Assembly: GCF_000272005.1 (NCBI RefSeq)
Contig: NZ_AKKU01000011.1
Location: forward strand, 248,001 to 312,000
DNA: 64,000 nucleotides
DNA from: Alishewanella agri BL06
Lineage (GTDB): Bacteria; Pseudomonadota; Gammaproteobacteria; Enterobacterales; Alteromonadaceae
Direction of reading: 5' to 3'
Of this stretch, positions 53,471 to 64,000 are shown in pieces. Each line of letters opens with the position of its first letter. Position 1 is the stretch's first letter. The position numbers and the translations under genes are program-made. The notes beneath the pieces are model-generated. The model searched no databases. It worked only from the letters and a program-made list of their open reading frames with translations, and was not told the origin of the DNA.

Positions 53471-54883
53471 TCAGGCCGACGCAGTGTGTTGCCGGATATA
53501 AGCCAGCGCCATTTCAATCCGTGCCAGACAACGGGCTTTACCAATCAGGGTTAGCGTAATATCCAGCGCTGGCGAATTACCGCCACCCGTTACAGCTACC
53601 CGTAATGGCATCCCGACTTTGCCCATACCGAGGTTTAGTTCAGTCGCTGTATCTTTGATTTGCGACTGGATCTGCTCAGCAGACCAATCCGACAAACTGG
53701 TTAATTTGGCCAGTAATAGCGCCAAAGGTTCAGCCGCCGCTGCAGTTAAATGTTTAGCTGCCGCACTGGTTTCAAATTCGCTAAAGTCTTCATAGAAATA
53801 ACGGCTGACTTCCACCATTTCTTTTAAGGTTTTTACCCGCTCGGCTTGTACCTGCACCAGCTGCGCCAGACTTGGCCCGGTGCTGATATCCAGTTTTTGC
53901 TCAGCAACATGCCAGGCTAAATGACTGGCAACGTCCTGTGCCGGCAGGGTTTTCATATAGTGTTGATTTAACCAGATCAGCTTATCGGTATTAAAGGCCG
54001 ATGGGGCACGGTTACAAGATGACAGGTCGAACAGCTGTACCAGCTCGTCCAGACTAAAGATTTCCTGGTCACCGTGTGACCAACCCAGACGAACTAAATA
54101 GTTGATCAGTGCCTGTGGTAAAAAGCCGTTATCGCGGTACTGCATCACACCAACAGCGCCGTGACGTTTTGATAACCGCTTACCATCGTCGCCAAGAATC
54201 ATCGGCACGTGGGCATACTTAGGAATATCGGCACCCAAGGCCGCCAGAATATTCATCTGCCGTGGGGTGTTATTAACGTGGTCATCACCACGGATCACAT
54301 GGGTAATGCCCATTTTCCAGTCATCAACCACCACCGTCAGGTTATAGGTTGGGGTGCCGTCACTGCGGGCAATTACCAGATCATCCAGCTCAGCATTGGC
54401 GATTTCGATGCGGCCTTTAATCATATCGTCAATCACAACCACGCCATCCAGCGGGTTTTTAAAGCGAATGACATAAGGCTTATCGGCCGGATGATCAGTG
54501 CGATCGCGCCACATACCGTTGTACTTTGGTTTTTCACCGGCAGCCATTTGTGCTTCGCGCATCGCATCCAGTTCTTCCACCGTGCAGAAGCACTTATAGG
54601 CTTTGCCTTCTGCCAACAGCTGCGCCACCACTTCTTTATACAGGTCAAAGCGTTTGGTTTGATAGTACGGGCCCTCGTCGTGATCCAGTCCCAGCCACTG
54701 CATACCTTCTAAAATCGCATCTACCGATTCCTGGGTTGAGCGTTCCAGATCGGTATCTTCGATGCGCAGGATAAATTTACCGCCATTTTTTCTGGCAAAC
54801 AGCCAGCTGTATAAAGCAGTACGGGCACCACCAACGTGCAAATAGCCAGTTGGGCTGGGAGCAAAACGGGTCACTAACGACAT
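53471..54883 (-). CDS. gltX: Glutamyl-tRNA synthetase
   Basis: A 470-residue class I synthetase that charges tRNA-Glu. Signatures: [20 protein letters not shown] (HIGH region), a [15 protein letters not shown] zinc-type segment, and [16 protein letters not shown] (KMSKS region). The C-terminal helical anticodon domain follows (about 320-470). The ATG at 54883 has GGAAAG upstream; the open frame extends 23 codons further with no family match. It is divergent from the tRNA-Val array. Confidence 0.97.
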   Translation of the reverse strand: MSLVTRFAPSPTGYLHVGGARTALYSWLFARKNGGKFILRIEDTDLERSTQESVDAILEGMQWLGLDHDEGPYYQTKRFDLYKEVVAQLLAEGKAYKCFCTVEELDAMREAQMAAGEKPKYNGMWRDRTDHPADKPYVIRFKNPLDGVVVIDDMIKGRIEIANAELDDLVIARSDGTPTYNLTVVVDDWKMGITHVIRGDDHVNNTPRQMNILAALGADIPKYAHVPMILGDDGKRLSKRHGAVGVMQYRDNGFLPQALINYLVRLGWSHGDQEIFSLDELVQLFDLSSCNRAPSAFNTDKLIWLNQHYMKTLPAQDVASHLAWHVAEQKLDISTGPSLAQLVQVQAERVKTLKEMVEVSRYFYEDFSEFETSAAAKHLTAAAAEPLALLLAKLTSLSDWSAEQIQSQIKDTATELNLGMGKVGMPLRVAVTGGGNSPALDITLTLIGKARCLARIEMALAYIRQHTASA

Positions 54884-55035
54884 AATCTTTCCATTTCTGA
54901 CGGGCAAATAACTAAGGGGCGGTATTGTAGCAATCCGCGCCGGCAGATGCACCCGAGGCGTAGCGGCAAAAGCTGGTTTTTTTCACTCTACTGTTTACTT
55001 TTGCGGCATACAGCGTACTTTGCCCGAAAATAAAG

Positions 55036-55063
55036 TTGACAGCTAAATCACGCTCCCTATAAT
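55036..55063 (+). promoter_or_regulatory. Promoter of the tRNA-Val array
   Basis: A consensus sigma-70 promoter: TTGACA (55036-55041), 16-base spacer, TATAAT (55058-55063). A GC-rich discriminator (GTGCGCC) follows, as in stringently controlled stable-RNA promoters. Transcription would start about 10 bases before the first tRNA. Confidence 0.9.
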
Positions 55064-55080
55064 GTGCGCCATCGCAGCGT

Positions 55081-55156
55081 GGATTGTTAGCTCAGCTGGG
55101 AGAGCACCGCCCTTACAAGGCGGGGGTCACTGGTTCGAACCCAGTACAATCCACCA
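55081..55156 (+). tRNA. valT: tRNA-Val(UAC), copy 1
   Basis: 76 bases with CCA encoded. Acceptor GGATTGT pairs with ACAATCC; D arm GCTCAGCTGGGAGAGC; anticodon stem CCGCC/GGCGG with loop CTTACAA (anticodon TAC); T arm CTGGTTCGAACCCAG. All helices pair perfectly. Confidence 0.97.
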
Positions 55157-55192
55157 ATTTTTTAATTTAATTATGATTTGCGATACTCCCAT

Positions 55193-55268
55193 GGATTGTT
55201 AGCTCAGCTGGGAGAGCACCGCCCTTACAAGGCGGGGGTCACTGGTTCGAACCCAGTACAATCCACCA
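55193..55268 (+). tRNA. tRNA-Val(UAC), copy 2
   Basis: Identical to copy 1 over all 76 bases including CCA. A 36-base A/T-rich spacer precedes it. Confidence 0.97.
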
Positions 55269-55280
55269 ATTTTTTAAAAT

Positions 55281-55349
55281 CGTTGAGAGCACCGCCCGCT
55301 CTTTACGAAGAGACGGTTGTCACTGGGTCGAACCCAGTACAATCCACCA
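55281..55349 (+). pseudogene. Altered tRNA-Val copy 3
   Basis: The 5' acceptor strand and most of the D arm are missing. The T arm and 3' end (ACCCAGTACAATCCACCA) are kept. The anticodon arm is expanded to CCGCCCGCTCTTTACGAAGA and GACGG, with an internal CTCTT-TACG-AAGAG hairpin. It should not be a working tRNA. Confidence 0.8.
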
Positions 55350-55374
55350 ATATTCTACACAGCGATACTCCCAT

Positions 55375-55450
55375 GGATTGTTAGCTCAGCTGGGAGAGCA
55401 CCGCCCTTACAAGGCGGGGGTCACTGGTTCGAACCCAGTACAATCCACCA
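55375..55450 (+). tRNA. tRNA-Val(UAC), copy 4 (third intact copy)
   Basis: Identical to copies 1 and 2 across 76 bases including CCA. It lies between two altered copies, so decay has not proceeded simply from one end of the array. Confidence 0.97.
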
Positions 55451-55475
55451 ATATTCTATACAGCGATACTCTAAT

Positions 55476-55559
55476 GGATTTTTAGCTCAGCTGGGAGAGC
55501 ACCGCCCGCTTTTTACAAAAATACGGTTGCCACTGGTTCGAACCCAGTACAATCCACCA
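55476..55559 (+). pseudogene. Altered tRNA-Val copy 5
   Basis: 84 bases. Acceptor (one change: GGATTTT), D arm, T arm and CCA are intact, but the anticodon arm is eight bases longer, reading CCGCCCGCTTTTTACAAAAA and TACGG. It cannot form the normal 5-bp stem around TAC. Confidence 0.8.
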
Positions 55560-55583
55560 AATTCTGCACAGCAATATCTCCTT

Positions 55584-55667
55584 CGATTGTTATCTCAGCT
55601 GGGAAAGCACCACCCGCTTTTTACAAAAATACGGTTGCCACTGGTTCGAACCCAGTACAATCCACCA
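55584..55667 (+). pseudogene. Altered tRNA-Val copy 6
   Basis: 84 bases with the same expanded anticodon arm as copy 5 (CCCGCTTTTTACAAAAATAC). It also has changes in the acceptor (CGATTGT), D arm (TATCTCAGCTGGGAAAGC) and CACCACCC. The T arm and CCA are intact. Confidence 0.8.
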
Positions 55668-55690
55668 ATTCTACACAGCAATATCTCCTT

Positions 55691-55724
55691 CGATTGTTAG
55701 CTCAGCTGGGAAAGCACCGCCCGC
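55691..55724 (+). pseudogene. Truncated tRNA-Val copy 7
   Basis: Only the 5' third remains: CGATTGTTAGCTCAGCTGGG, AAAGC and ACCGCCCG, then unrelated sequence. It marks the end of the array. Confidence 0.75.
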
Positions 55725-55821
55725 GCACCACTCAAAATCGCATTTATTGATCTCGCCCCGTTAACTCAAGCCAAAAAATTGCTATAGTAACTAAAGTACT
55801 TTCTCTCAGGCACCGCCAGTA

Positions 55822-57450
55822 ATGGAACATGTACCCAAGCGGGACGAACGCATTCTAATCATTGATGAGCAACAGCTGTCGCAAAGTTATTTGCGTTACA
55901 CGCTGGAGCAACTCGGTTATCAGAACATTACCATTGCCGACCGCGCCCAACTGGCGCTTAATCTTTGCCGTAACAACCTGTTTGATCTGATTATTTGCTC
56001 CTTCAACCAGGCTGAAGGCAAGGACGGTTTTCAACTGTTTGCTGAGTTGAAGTTTAGTGGGTTGCAAAAGCATGCTACGGCACTAATTTTTATCAGCGCG
56101 GAAACCGATCCGACCCTGGTGCATAGCGTGATTGAGTTACAGCCAGATGAATTTCTGGCCAAACCCTTCGCGATTAAAGATCTGCAGCTGCGGATTGAGC
56201 GCGTGCTTAAACGCAAACAACAACTGCGGCCTTTATATCAGTTATTAGATAACCAGCAATATCCGTCAGCGTTGCGCCATATTGATGAACAGCTGTCAGA
56301 TGCCAGCCAGCACAAGTGGTTTCCACTGCTCCTTAAGCTCAAAGGCGATATCTTACTTGCACAGCAAGACTATGAGGATGCCGAACATTTCTTTTTAGCC
56401 ATGCTCAGCATCCAACCCTTTAGCTGGGCACGCATGGGGCTGGTTAGATGCTATGTGCAGCAAGGCCGGGAACAGCAAGCTTTTAATGAGTTAGAGCCCT
56501 TGTTATTGCGAACGGAAAGTCGTCTGTTTGCGCTGGATTTACTGTCGGAGCTCGAATTTAAACAGCAGCGCTATCAGCAAGCTCAGCAGCATTTAATTGA
56601 TGCCGCAGAGCTGGCACCGCGTAATTTGCTGCGCCAGCAAAAGCTACTGCAGCTATCACGTTTAAATCATGACTATGAAACTCAGTATCGTGCTGCCAAA
56701 GATATGGTGAAATATGCCCGTTACTCGATGTTTGAACAGCCGGACTTATATCTGAACCTGGCACGTGCCAGTATTGATTATGCGCTGGCCAGCGAAGACG
56801 AAGAGCAACAAAGCCGCTTAAACCGGCAGGTGACCCTCAGTTTACAGGCGCTGCAAAAGCAATTCGGTAAACAGGATCTCAGCGAACAGCAACTGATCTT
56901 ACAAGCCCGTTTATTGTATCTGCAGGACCATAAAGACAAAGCCAAAGCACTGCTGCGGGATCTGAAAAACGACCAACCGATTAGCTCTCTGGAAGATGCG
57001 CTGGATAAAGCAAAAGCCTTGCATGAACTCGGCTTAGCAGATGCCGCCGAGCAACTGTTTCAGCAAATTAGTGACTATTGTAAACAGCAGCAGGCTGATC
57101 CGGTGCTGACCGCTTATCTGCAGCAGGAACGAGCCGAACGGGTACAAATGAAGCAAGGACCGCGTGAGCTCAATAACAGTGCAGTGCAACTGTATCAGCG
57201 TGGCCACTGGGAACAAGCCTTCGAAGCCTTTAACCTGGCACATAAAGTGATGCCGAAAAATGCCGGTATCGCCTTAAACCTGCTGCAAACGCTGTTAACC
57301 AGCCCCCGGCCTTTGTGTGGGGTACAAGAGAAATTGCAACTGCAGCAGCAATGTGAACAGGTTATTGCAGCCGCCAGCCTGAAACCGGAACAGCAACGTC
57401 GTTATGAGCAGCTAAAAAGCAAGCAACAGCCGTTACAAATGAACGGCTGA
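55822..57450 (+). CDS. Receiver-TPR protein with altered phosphoacceptor
   Basis: A 542-residue cytoplasmic protein. Residues 10-130 are a CheY-like receiver: RILIIDEQQLSQSYLRYTLEQ, then LFDLIICSFNQAEGKDGFQLF, and FLAKPFAIKDLQLRIERVL. The position that is normally Asp (ICDYN) is Ser here, while the acidic pair and Lys are kept. The rest (about 140-540) is a chain of helical TPR-like repeats rich in Gln and Leu. This receiver-TPR layout occurs in marine gammaproteobacteria. No partner kinase is adjacent, so it may work as a phosphorylation-independent scaffold. Confidence 0.8.
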   Translation: MEHVPKRDERILIIDEQQLSQSYLRYTLEQLGYQNITIADRAQLALNLCRNNLFDLIICSFNQAEGKDGFQLFAELKFSGLQKHATALIFISAETDPTLVHSVIELQPDEFLAKPFAIKDLQLRIERVLKRKQQLRPLYQLLDNQQYPSALRHIDEQLSDASQHKWFPLLLKLKGDILLAQQDYEDAEHFFLAMLSIQPFSWARMGLVRCYVQQGREQQAFNELEPLLLRTESRLFALDLLSELEFKQQRYQQAQQHLIDAAELAPRNLLRQQKLLQLSRLNHDYETQYRAAKDMVKYARYSMFEQPDLYLNLARASIDYALASEDEEQQSRLNRQVTLSLQALQKQFGKQDLSEQQLILQARLLYLQDHKDKAKALLRDLKNDQPISSLEDALDKAKALHELGLADAAEQLFQQISDYCKQQQADPVLTAYLQQERAERVQMKQGPRELNNSAVQLYQRGHWEQAFEAFNLAHKVMPKNAGIALNLLQTLLTSPRPLCGVQEKLQLQQQCEQVIAAASLKPEQQRRYEQLKSKQQPLQMNG

Positions 57451-57516
57451 GGCTATTGTTGTAAGCCAGTCCTGCAATAAGTTTCTGGCCAACACGCTTT
57501 CACTTGCAAAGGCACT

Positions 57517-57980
57517 TTACTTCACCACCGGCTCTGGCCACTCGCTAAAAATCTGGGGCAAGGTTTTCGAGCGGATTAACCAGAATACCCCCAGCCCCAA
57601 ACCGATCACCGAAACCAATCGCCAGGGCGCATCCAGAATCACATCGGCGGGCAGCTCATAGAGGCTGTAAGCCAAATCGGCCATGCAGCTAACCAAGAGT
57701 AACCAACGGCTAACACGCCAGATCGGACGCCAGGCGGCGCTGCGTTTATCGCTGCGTTGACTCAGTGCCACCACCACCAGCAATACCGGCAAGGCGATGA
57801 TACAGGCGATCAAAAAGTCTTGCTGTTGCGGATAGAACAGTTTTAGTAAGTCTTTTTGTTGCGGCGGTAAGGTCAGTACCATCACCCAGCTTAAATAGGG
57901 CCGTAACAACAATACTAATAACCAATAGAAACGCTGCGGTATCGGTATCAGGCCGTATTTGTCCAGCAGAGGCCAGTCTT

Positions 57981-57984
<4 letters not shown>
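57517..57984 (-). CDS. DUF2919-family membrane protein (YfeZ-like)
   Basis: A 155-residue membrane protein with about four hydrophobic helices (20-40, 60-78, 94-110, 122-140). It opens LLDKYGLIPIPQRFYWLLVL, a DUF2919-like beginning in which a short polar start leads to the first helix. Its ATG overlaps the stop of a 29-codon ORF that itself overlaps ligA, so the three are probably translated in series. Function unknown. Confidence 0.7.
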
Positions 57985-60135
<2,151 letters not shown>

Positions 60136-60154
60136 TTAGATTAAAGCCTGGCAA

Positions 60155-61042
60155 TCAACCGCGGATCAGTTGTTGCCGCTGAAACTCGCGGATCCGCTCC
60201 ACATAATGCCGCACGGTTTGCACCGTCAGTACACTGCGCTGACCATCTAACACCTGACCACCGAACTCTTCTGCCAGTTTTTTCGCTGCGTTATTCATCA
60301 GGTTAAAGTTTTGCAGCGGCTCGCCCGGTCCGGGTAAGGTCATAAACAAGCTCAAGCCCCGAGTGCTCAGCTCATCCATGCGTTCAATATCAAAGGTGCC
60401 GGGGTTAAACATATTCGCCAGACTAAACAGCACCTCACCGGTACCAGCACTGTCCTGATGGCGGTGGAAAATATCCATGTCGCCGTATTTAAAGCCCAGC
60501 ATGGTCAGTACTGACAACAGTTCCTGCCCACCAATATGTTGCTGCTCAGGCACCAGCACATACAGGATCAGCACTTCTGAAGGTGCTGCATCCGTTTCTT
60601 GCGCTGGCTCATCTTCAACAACGTCATCATAACCATAGTCGGCGTCTTCCGGCAGCAGCTCTTCCTGCTCAGGAATACTGTTTTCATCCAATGCCGAGAA
60701 ATTCAGTACCGGCTCTTTCGGCTCAGCAAACAGGTCAGTTTGCTCGGCTGGTCGTTTTACATCAATGGGCCGGCTGGTAGGTTTGGTCGCCGTTCTGGGC
60801 GGCACTAACTTGCTGCGTTGTTCCGTCTGACCTTTACCCGCGCCCTTAACGACCCGCACCTGACCAATACCATACTCATCGAAGCCCTCGCCCGGACTGT
60901 CATCTTTCGCATTTTCTTCCGGATGATAGCGATGCTGCACCTTGTTACTGTTTTTGCGCACCGTCCATAAGCCGTGTAAAAACAACGCCCCCAATACCAG
61001 GGCACCGATAATAATTAATACCAAACGCAACTCGTCAGCCAT
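60155..61042 (-). CDS. zipA: Cell division protein ZipA
   Basis: A 295-residue division protein that anchors FtsZ to the inner membrane. An N-terminal helix (LRLVLIIIGALVLGALFLHGLW) is followed by a basic region, an acidic Pro/Glu-rich linker (about 95-155, EELLPEDADYGYDDVVEDEP), and the C-terminal FtsZ-binding domain (about 160-295) with LFSLANMFNPGTFDIERM and FMTLPGPGEPLQNFNLM. It lies between smc and ligA, the usual order. Confidence 0.95.
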   Translation of the reverse strand: MADELRLVLIIIGALVLGALFLHGLWTVRKNSNKVQHRYHPEENAKDDSPGEGFDEYGIGQVRVVKGAGKGQTEQRSKLVPPRTATKPTSRPIDVKRPAEQTDLFAEPKEPVLNFSALDENSIPEQEELLPEDADYGYDDVVEDEPAQETDAAPSEVLILYVLVPEQQHIGGQELLSVLTMLGFKYGDMDIFHRHQDSAGTGEVLFSLANMFNPGTFDIERMDELSTRGLSLFMTLPGPGEPLQNFNLMNNAAKKLAEEFGGQVLDGQRSVLTVQTVRHYVERIREFQRQQLIRG

Positions 61043-61058
61043 TTGTTATACCTTTTCT

Positions 61059-64000
61059 TTAGGCTACTGCCAGTTTGACAGCATCATCCACATCTACTGC
61101 GACCACGCGTGACACGCCGGGCTCCTGCATCGTCACCCCCATCAATTGCGCAGCCATTTCCATAGCAATTTTATTGTGGCTGATATAAATAAATTGTACG
61201 GTATCCGACATTTCCCGCACCAGATTACAGAAGCGCCCTACGTTAGCATCATCTAACGGAGCATCAACCTCATCCAACATACAAAACGGCGCCGGGTTTA
61301 GTCTAAATATTGAAAACACTAATGATAAAGCGGTTAAGGCTTTTTCACCACCCGATAATAAATGAATTGTACTGTTTTTTTTACCCGGCGGCCTCGCCAT
61401 AATACTGACCCCGGTTTCCAGTAAATCTTCATCAGTCAAATCAAGGTAGGCACTGCCACCGCCGAAGACTTTCGGGAACAGTTGTTTTAAGCCATCGTTT
61501 ACCTGATCAAAGGTGTCTTTAAAACGTTGTCGCGTTTCACGATCGATTTTGCGGATCGCGGTTTCCAGCGTCTCCAGCGCCGAAGTCAGATCCTGATGCT
61601 GGGCATCCAGATAGGCTTTGCGCTCGGCCTGTTGCTCATACTCTTCAATCGCTGCAAGATTTATCGCGCCAAGCCGGCTGACTGCTTCGACAGTCTTATC
61701 CAGCTGTTGCTGCCACTGTGCTTCATCAGCACCGGCCGGCAGTTCAGCCAGTACCTGTTTCATATTCACCTGCTGCTCACGCAACAACTCCAGCATATTA
61801 TTGGCGCGGATCCGGTAGCCTTCCGCATCCAGCCGCAGGTTTTCCAGCGCTTTTTGCTGGCTGCTTAAACGCTGGGTAATGCCGCTTTGTCCCTGCTCCA
61901 GCTCACGGATCTGTTGTTGGATAGTGGCTAGCTGCTGATTGGCACTGGTTAGCGCCTGTTCAGCGTCGCTGCGCTGCAGCAAGGTTGCCTGTAATTCCTC
62001 TTGCAGTTGCAATGCCGGATCCTGTTGCTCGTTCAGCTGTAGCTGCAATTCGGCCAGTTGTTCCAGCCATTGCTGTTGTTGCAAGGCTGCGCGGCTTAAA
62101 CTCAATTCGACACTTTGCAATTGCTGCTGACAGAGCCGTTGCTGCATTTGCAGCTGGCTTTGCTGACCTTGCTGTTGTTGCAATTGCTGGCGCAGCGCCT
62201 CTTCCTGTGCCCTCGCCTGTTGCTGCCGTTGCTGTAACTGCTGTTCCCGCGTTAACGCCTGCTGATACTCTTGCTCCGCTTCAGCAAGCTGCAGTTCAGT
62301 GTGTTCTGCACTTGCCGCCAGCTCCTGTTGCTGTAACTGTAATTCTGCCAGCTGCTGCTGCAGCTCTGTGCTCTGTTGCTTTACTTGCTGCAGCGCCTGC
62401 TGTTTTAATTGCGCCACCGTATGCTGTTGCTGCAAGGTTTGTTGCTGGCTGCTGAGCGCTGCATTAAGCTGGCTAAGTTGCTGCTGTGCCTGTTGTTGCA
62501 ATTCAAGCTGTTGTTGCTCGGCTGCCGCAGCGGCTGCAAGCTCCTGCTCAACCTCAGCTAACTCCTGCCCTAATTGTTGTAACCGCTCTTGGCGTAACAA
62601 ACGGCTATCGGTCAGCGACGCCTGGCTTTGCTGGCCCCAGTTAGCACCGAACCATTTACCCTGTGCACAGATCACCGATTGTCCGGGCTTAAGCTGTGCC
62701 AGCATCGTTAGCGCCTGCGCTTCATCCGCCGCCAATAAAATCTGCCGGAAATAATCCGGATACATCCCTGAGCGCACCACGCTGGCCAGGGTATTAGCCG
62801 GCGCCGCGTTGTCGCCAGCCGCTGCGGTGACATACAGCGCTTTGCCCTCATCATGAGCAGCCAGCTCAGCCTGTTGTAGTGCGCCCAGTGCCAGCGTAAC
62901 AGCCAGCGCCCAGCCGTCGGCAATTTGCAGCTGCTCTGCCAGTAAAGGTCCGCTGCTGCTGGGTTGCTGTTGACTGTGGCTAAGACGTTGTTGCTCTATT
63001 CTCAACACTTGCTGTTGGTTTTGCCACTGTTGACGTTGTTGGGTTGCCTGCGCGCTCAGCTGTTGCTGCTGCGCCAACGTGTTAGTCAGCTCAGCCTGTT
63101 CAAGCTGCAACGCCGCGACTTGCTCTGCCAGCTCCTGATGCCCGGCTTCTGCCAACGCCAGCTCTTGTTCTGCCTGCTCAGGCTCCAGCCGGGCCAGCTG
63201 CTCAGTCAACTTGTGTTGCTGTGCGGCCAACTGATGTTGTTGCTGCGCCCAATGTTGCAGTTGCAGCCGCCACTGCTGCAGTTGCTCGCGGCGCTGATAA
63301 TGCTGTTGTTGCCAGTCTTGCCAGTTAAGCTGTGCCTCGGCTGCCTGCTCCGTCGCTTCCAGCAATTGAGCCTGTAACTCTTCCTGCTGCTCAGTCAACA
63401 CTAGCAGTTCCGGTATCAGCTCTTCCAACTGCGCTTCAAGCTCGGCGCGTTGCAGCTGCTCCTGCTGCTGTTGCTCATGAAAACCGGCCAGACTCAGCTG
63501 CTTTTGCTGGATCTGCTGACTAAGTAACTGTTGTTGCTGACGCTGGCCGACAATTTGCTGCTCCAGCGCACTGATCCTGTTACCCAACTGATAATACTGC
63601 TGCTGACACTGCTCCTGCTGTTGCCGTGCAGTATTGGCTTGTTCACGTAATTCGGTCAGCACCCGCTCATCGCCCGCCTGCGCCGCCTGATATTTCTGCA
63701 GCTCGGTTTCCTGCTCGCGCAGCTGCTGTTCCAGCTTGTTTAGCGTGTCATTAAAACCCAGCCATTTAATCGTTGTCAGCTGGGCACGCAGTGTGCGTTC
63801 CTGCGCTTTCAGCTCTTTATAGCGCTGTGCGGTAGCTGCCTGCCGCTTGAGTTTATCGATATTTTTACCCAGCTCTTCGCGCACGTCGGTCAGGCGATCC
63901 AGATTATCCCGGGTATGTTTAATGCGGTTTTCGGTTTCGCGCCGCCGCTCTTTGTAGCGGGAAATGCCGGCGGCCTCTTCAATAAAGACCCTCAGCTCCT
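61059..64000 (-). CDS. smc: Chromosome segregation protein SMC, 3' part
   Basis: About 980 codons are visible; the ATPase head with Walker A lies beyond the right edge. At the edge the frame reads LRVFIEEAAGISRYKERRRE, the conserved SMC region after the head. Two coiled coils flank a hinge (GWALAVTLALGALQQAEL onward). The C-terminal head has HLLSGGEKALTALSLVFSIF (signature) and FCMLDEVDAPLDDANVGRFC (Walker B). The coiled coils are very rich in Gln and Leu (QQQ, QLQQQ runs). The stop is 16 bases from the zipA start. Confidence 0.93.
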   Translation of the reverse strand, partial: ELRVFIEEAAGISRYKERRRETENRIKHTRDNLDRLTDVREELGKNIDKLKRQAATAQRYKELKAQERTLRAQLTTIKWLGFNDTLNKLEQQLREQETELQKYQAAQAGDERVLTELREQANTARQQQEQCQQQYYQLGNRISALEQQIVGQRQQQQLLSQQIQQKQLSLAGFHEQQQQEQLQRAELEAQLEELIPELLVLTEQQEELQAQLLEATEQAAEAQLNWQDWQQQHYQRREQLQQWRLQLQHWAQQQHQLAAQQHKLTEQLARLEPEQAEQELALAEAGHQELAEQVAALQLEQAELTNTLAQQQQLSAQATQQRQQWQNQQQVLRIEQQRLSHSQQQPSSSGPLLAEQLQIADGWALAVTLALGALQQAELAAHDEGKALYVTAAAGDNAAPANTLASVVRSGMYPDYFRQILLAADEAQALTMLAQLKPGQSVICAQGKWFGANWGQQSQASLTDSRLLRQERLQQLGQELAEVEQELAAAAAAEQQQLELQQQAQQQLSQLNAALSSQQQTLQQQHTVAQLKQQALQQVKQQSTELQQQLAELQLQQQELAASAEHTELQLAEAEQEYQQALTREQQLQQRQQQARAQEEALRQQLQQQQGQQSQLQMQQRLCQQQLQSVELSLSRAALQQQQWLEQLAELQLQLNEQQDPALQLQEELQATLLQRSDAEQALTSANQQLATIQQQIRELEQGQSGITQRLSSQQKALENLRLDAEGYRIRANNMLELLREQQVNMKQVLAELPAGADEAQWQQQLDKTVEAVSRLGAINLAAIEEYEQQAERKAYLDAQHQDLTSALETLETAIRKIDRETRQRFKDTFDQVNDGLKQLFPKVFGGGSAYLDLTDEDLLETGVSIMARPPGKKNSTIHLLSGGEKALTALSLVFSIFRLNPAPFCMLDEVDAPLDDANVGRFCNLVREMSDTVQFIYISHNKIAMEMAAQLMGVTMQEPGVSRVVAVDVDDAVKLAVA

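Noticed and set aside
55081-55724. Regularly spaced identical repeats, CRISPR-like at first sight
   Set aside because: Each repeat is a 76-base tRNA-Val with CCA or an altered copy, and the spacers are near-identical A/T-rich duplications rather than unique spacers. No cas genes are present.
61985-63523. Plus-strand frames rich in Cys/Ser/Leu opposite smc
   Set aside because: They are the antisense of CAG/CTG-rich smc codons and have no start signals or families.

Overview
The window is chromosomal DNA from a gammaproteobacterium. The core blocks are in the order familiar from that class: smc-zipA-ligA; ygfB-pepP-ubiH-ubiI; 6S RNA next to the 5-formyl-THF cyclo-ligase gene; and gcvTHP, rpiA, serA and gltX. 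A TonB-dependent receptor, an OruR/ArgR-type AraC regulator, many marine-type Q-rich proteins and moderate GC suggest the Alteromonadales/Chromatiales side (Rheinheimera-, Alishewanella- or Arsukibacterium-like). The genus is an inference.

1-10.6 kb: metal and envelope stress. A CsoR/RcnR-type repressor operon and a P1B-4 metal-export ATPase are each preceded by the same G4-centred palindrome, so they probably form one regulon. Between them lies a complete PmrAB-like polymyxin-resistance cluster: dgkA, response regulator and sensor kinase on the minus strand, then an LTA-synthase-like phosphotransferase and the lipid A phosphoethanolamine transferase eptA on the plus strand. Two PmrA-type boxes (CTTAAG-N5-CTTAAG) lie in the two control regions. 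mntP follows, with a yybP-ykoY manganese riboswitch in its leader.

10.6-13.9 kb: a decayed region. Two deletion scars each fuse remnants of two genes: a divergent LysR/FAD-monooxygenase pair, and a convergent CHASE-sensor/DEAD-box-helicase pair. They flank a truncated IS10-like IS4-family element.

13.9-27.4 kb: accessory metabolism. There is an exported serine hydrolase, two unknown membrane proteins, kynureninase coupled to an HGGXW lipoprotein hydrolase, an ester-utilisation locus (TonB receptor, HSL esterase, secreted lipase, AraC regulator), and rsgA behind a long leader containing a 13-codon upstream ORF.

27.4-40.3 kb: a defence-type island that looks AT-richer than its flanks. It holds a HigBA-like toxin-antitoxin pair, a minus-strand operon (DUF1508/YegP, HNH nuclease with a glycine-zipper tail, multi-span membrane protein), and a plus-strand operon (BrxR/CapW-like WYL regulator, hsdM, hsdS, hsdR, and a UG/Abi-type reverse transcriptase followed by a 27-codon overlapping ORF). 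The reverse transcriptase attached to a type I restriction system is the best candidate for an undescribed or little-described system.

40.3-64 kb: core genes. gcvTHP is followed by the ubiquinone hydroxylases, pepP, ygfB, 6S RNA, 5-FCL, rpiA, serA, a DUF481 outer-membrane protein and gltX. A tandem tRNA-Val(UAC) array has three intact copies and four altered ones, three of which share an expanded anticodon arm. Next come a receiver-TPR protein whose phosphoacceptor Asp is Ser, DUF2919, a 29-codon ORF overlapping ligA, ligA, zipA, and the 3' part of smc running off the right edge.
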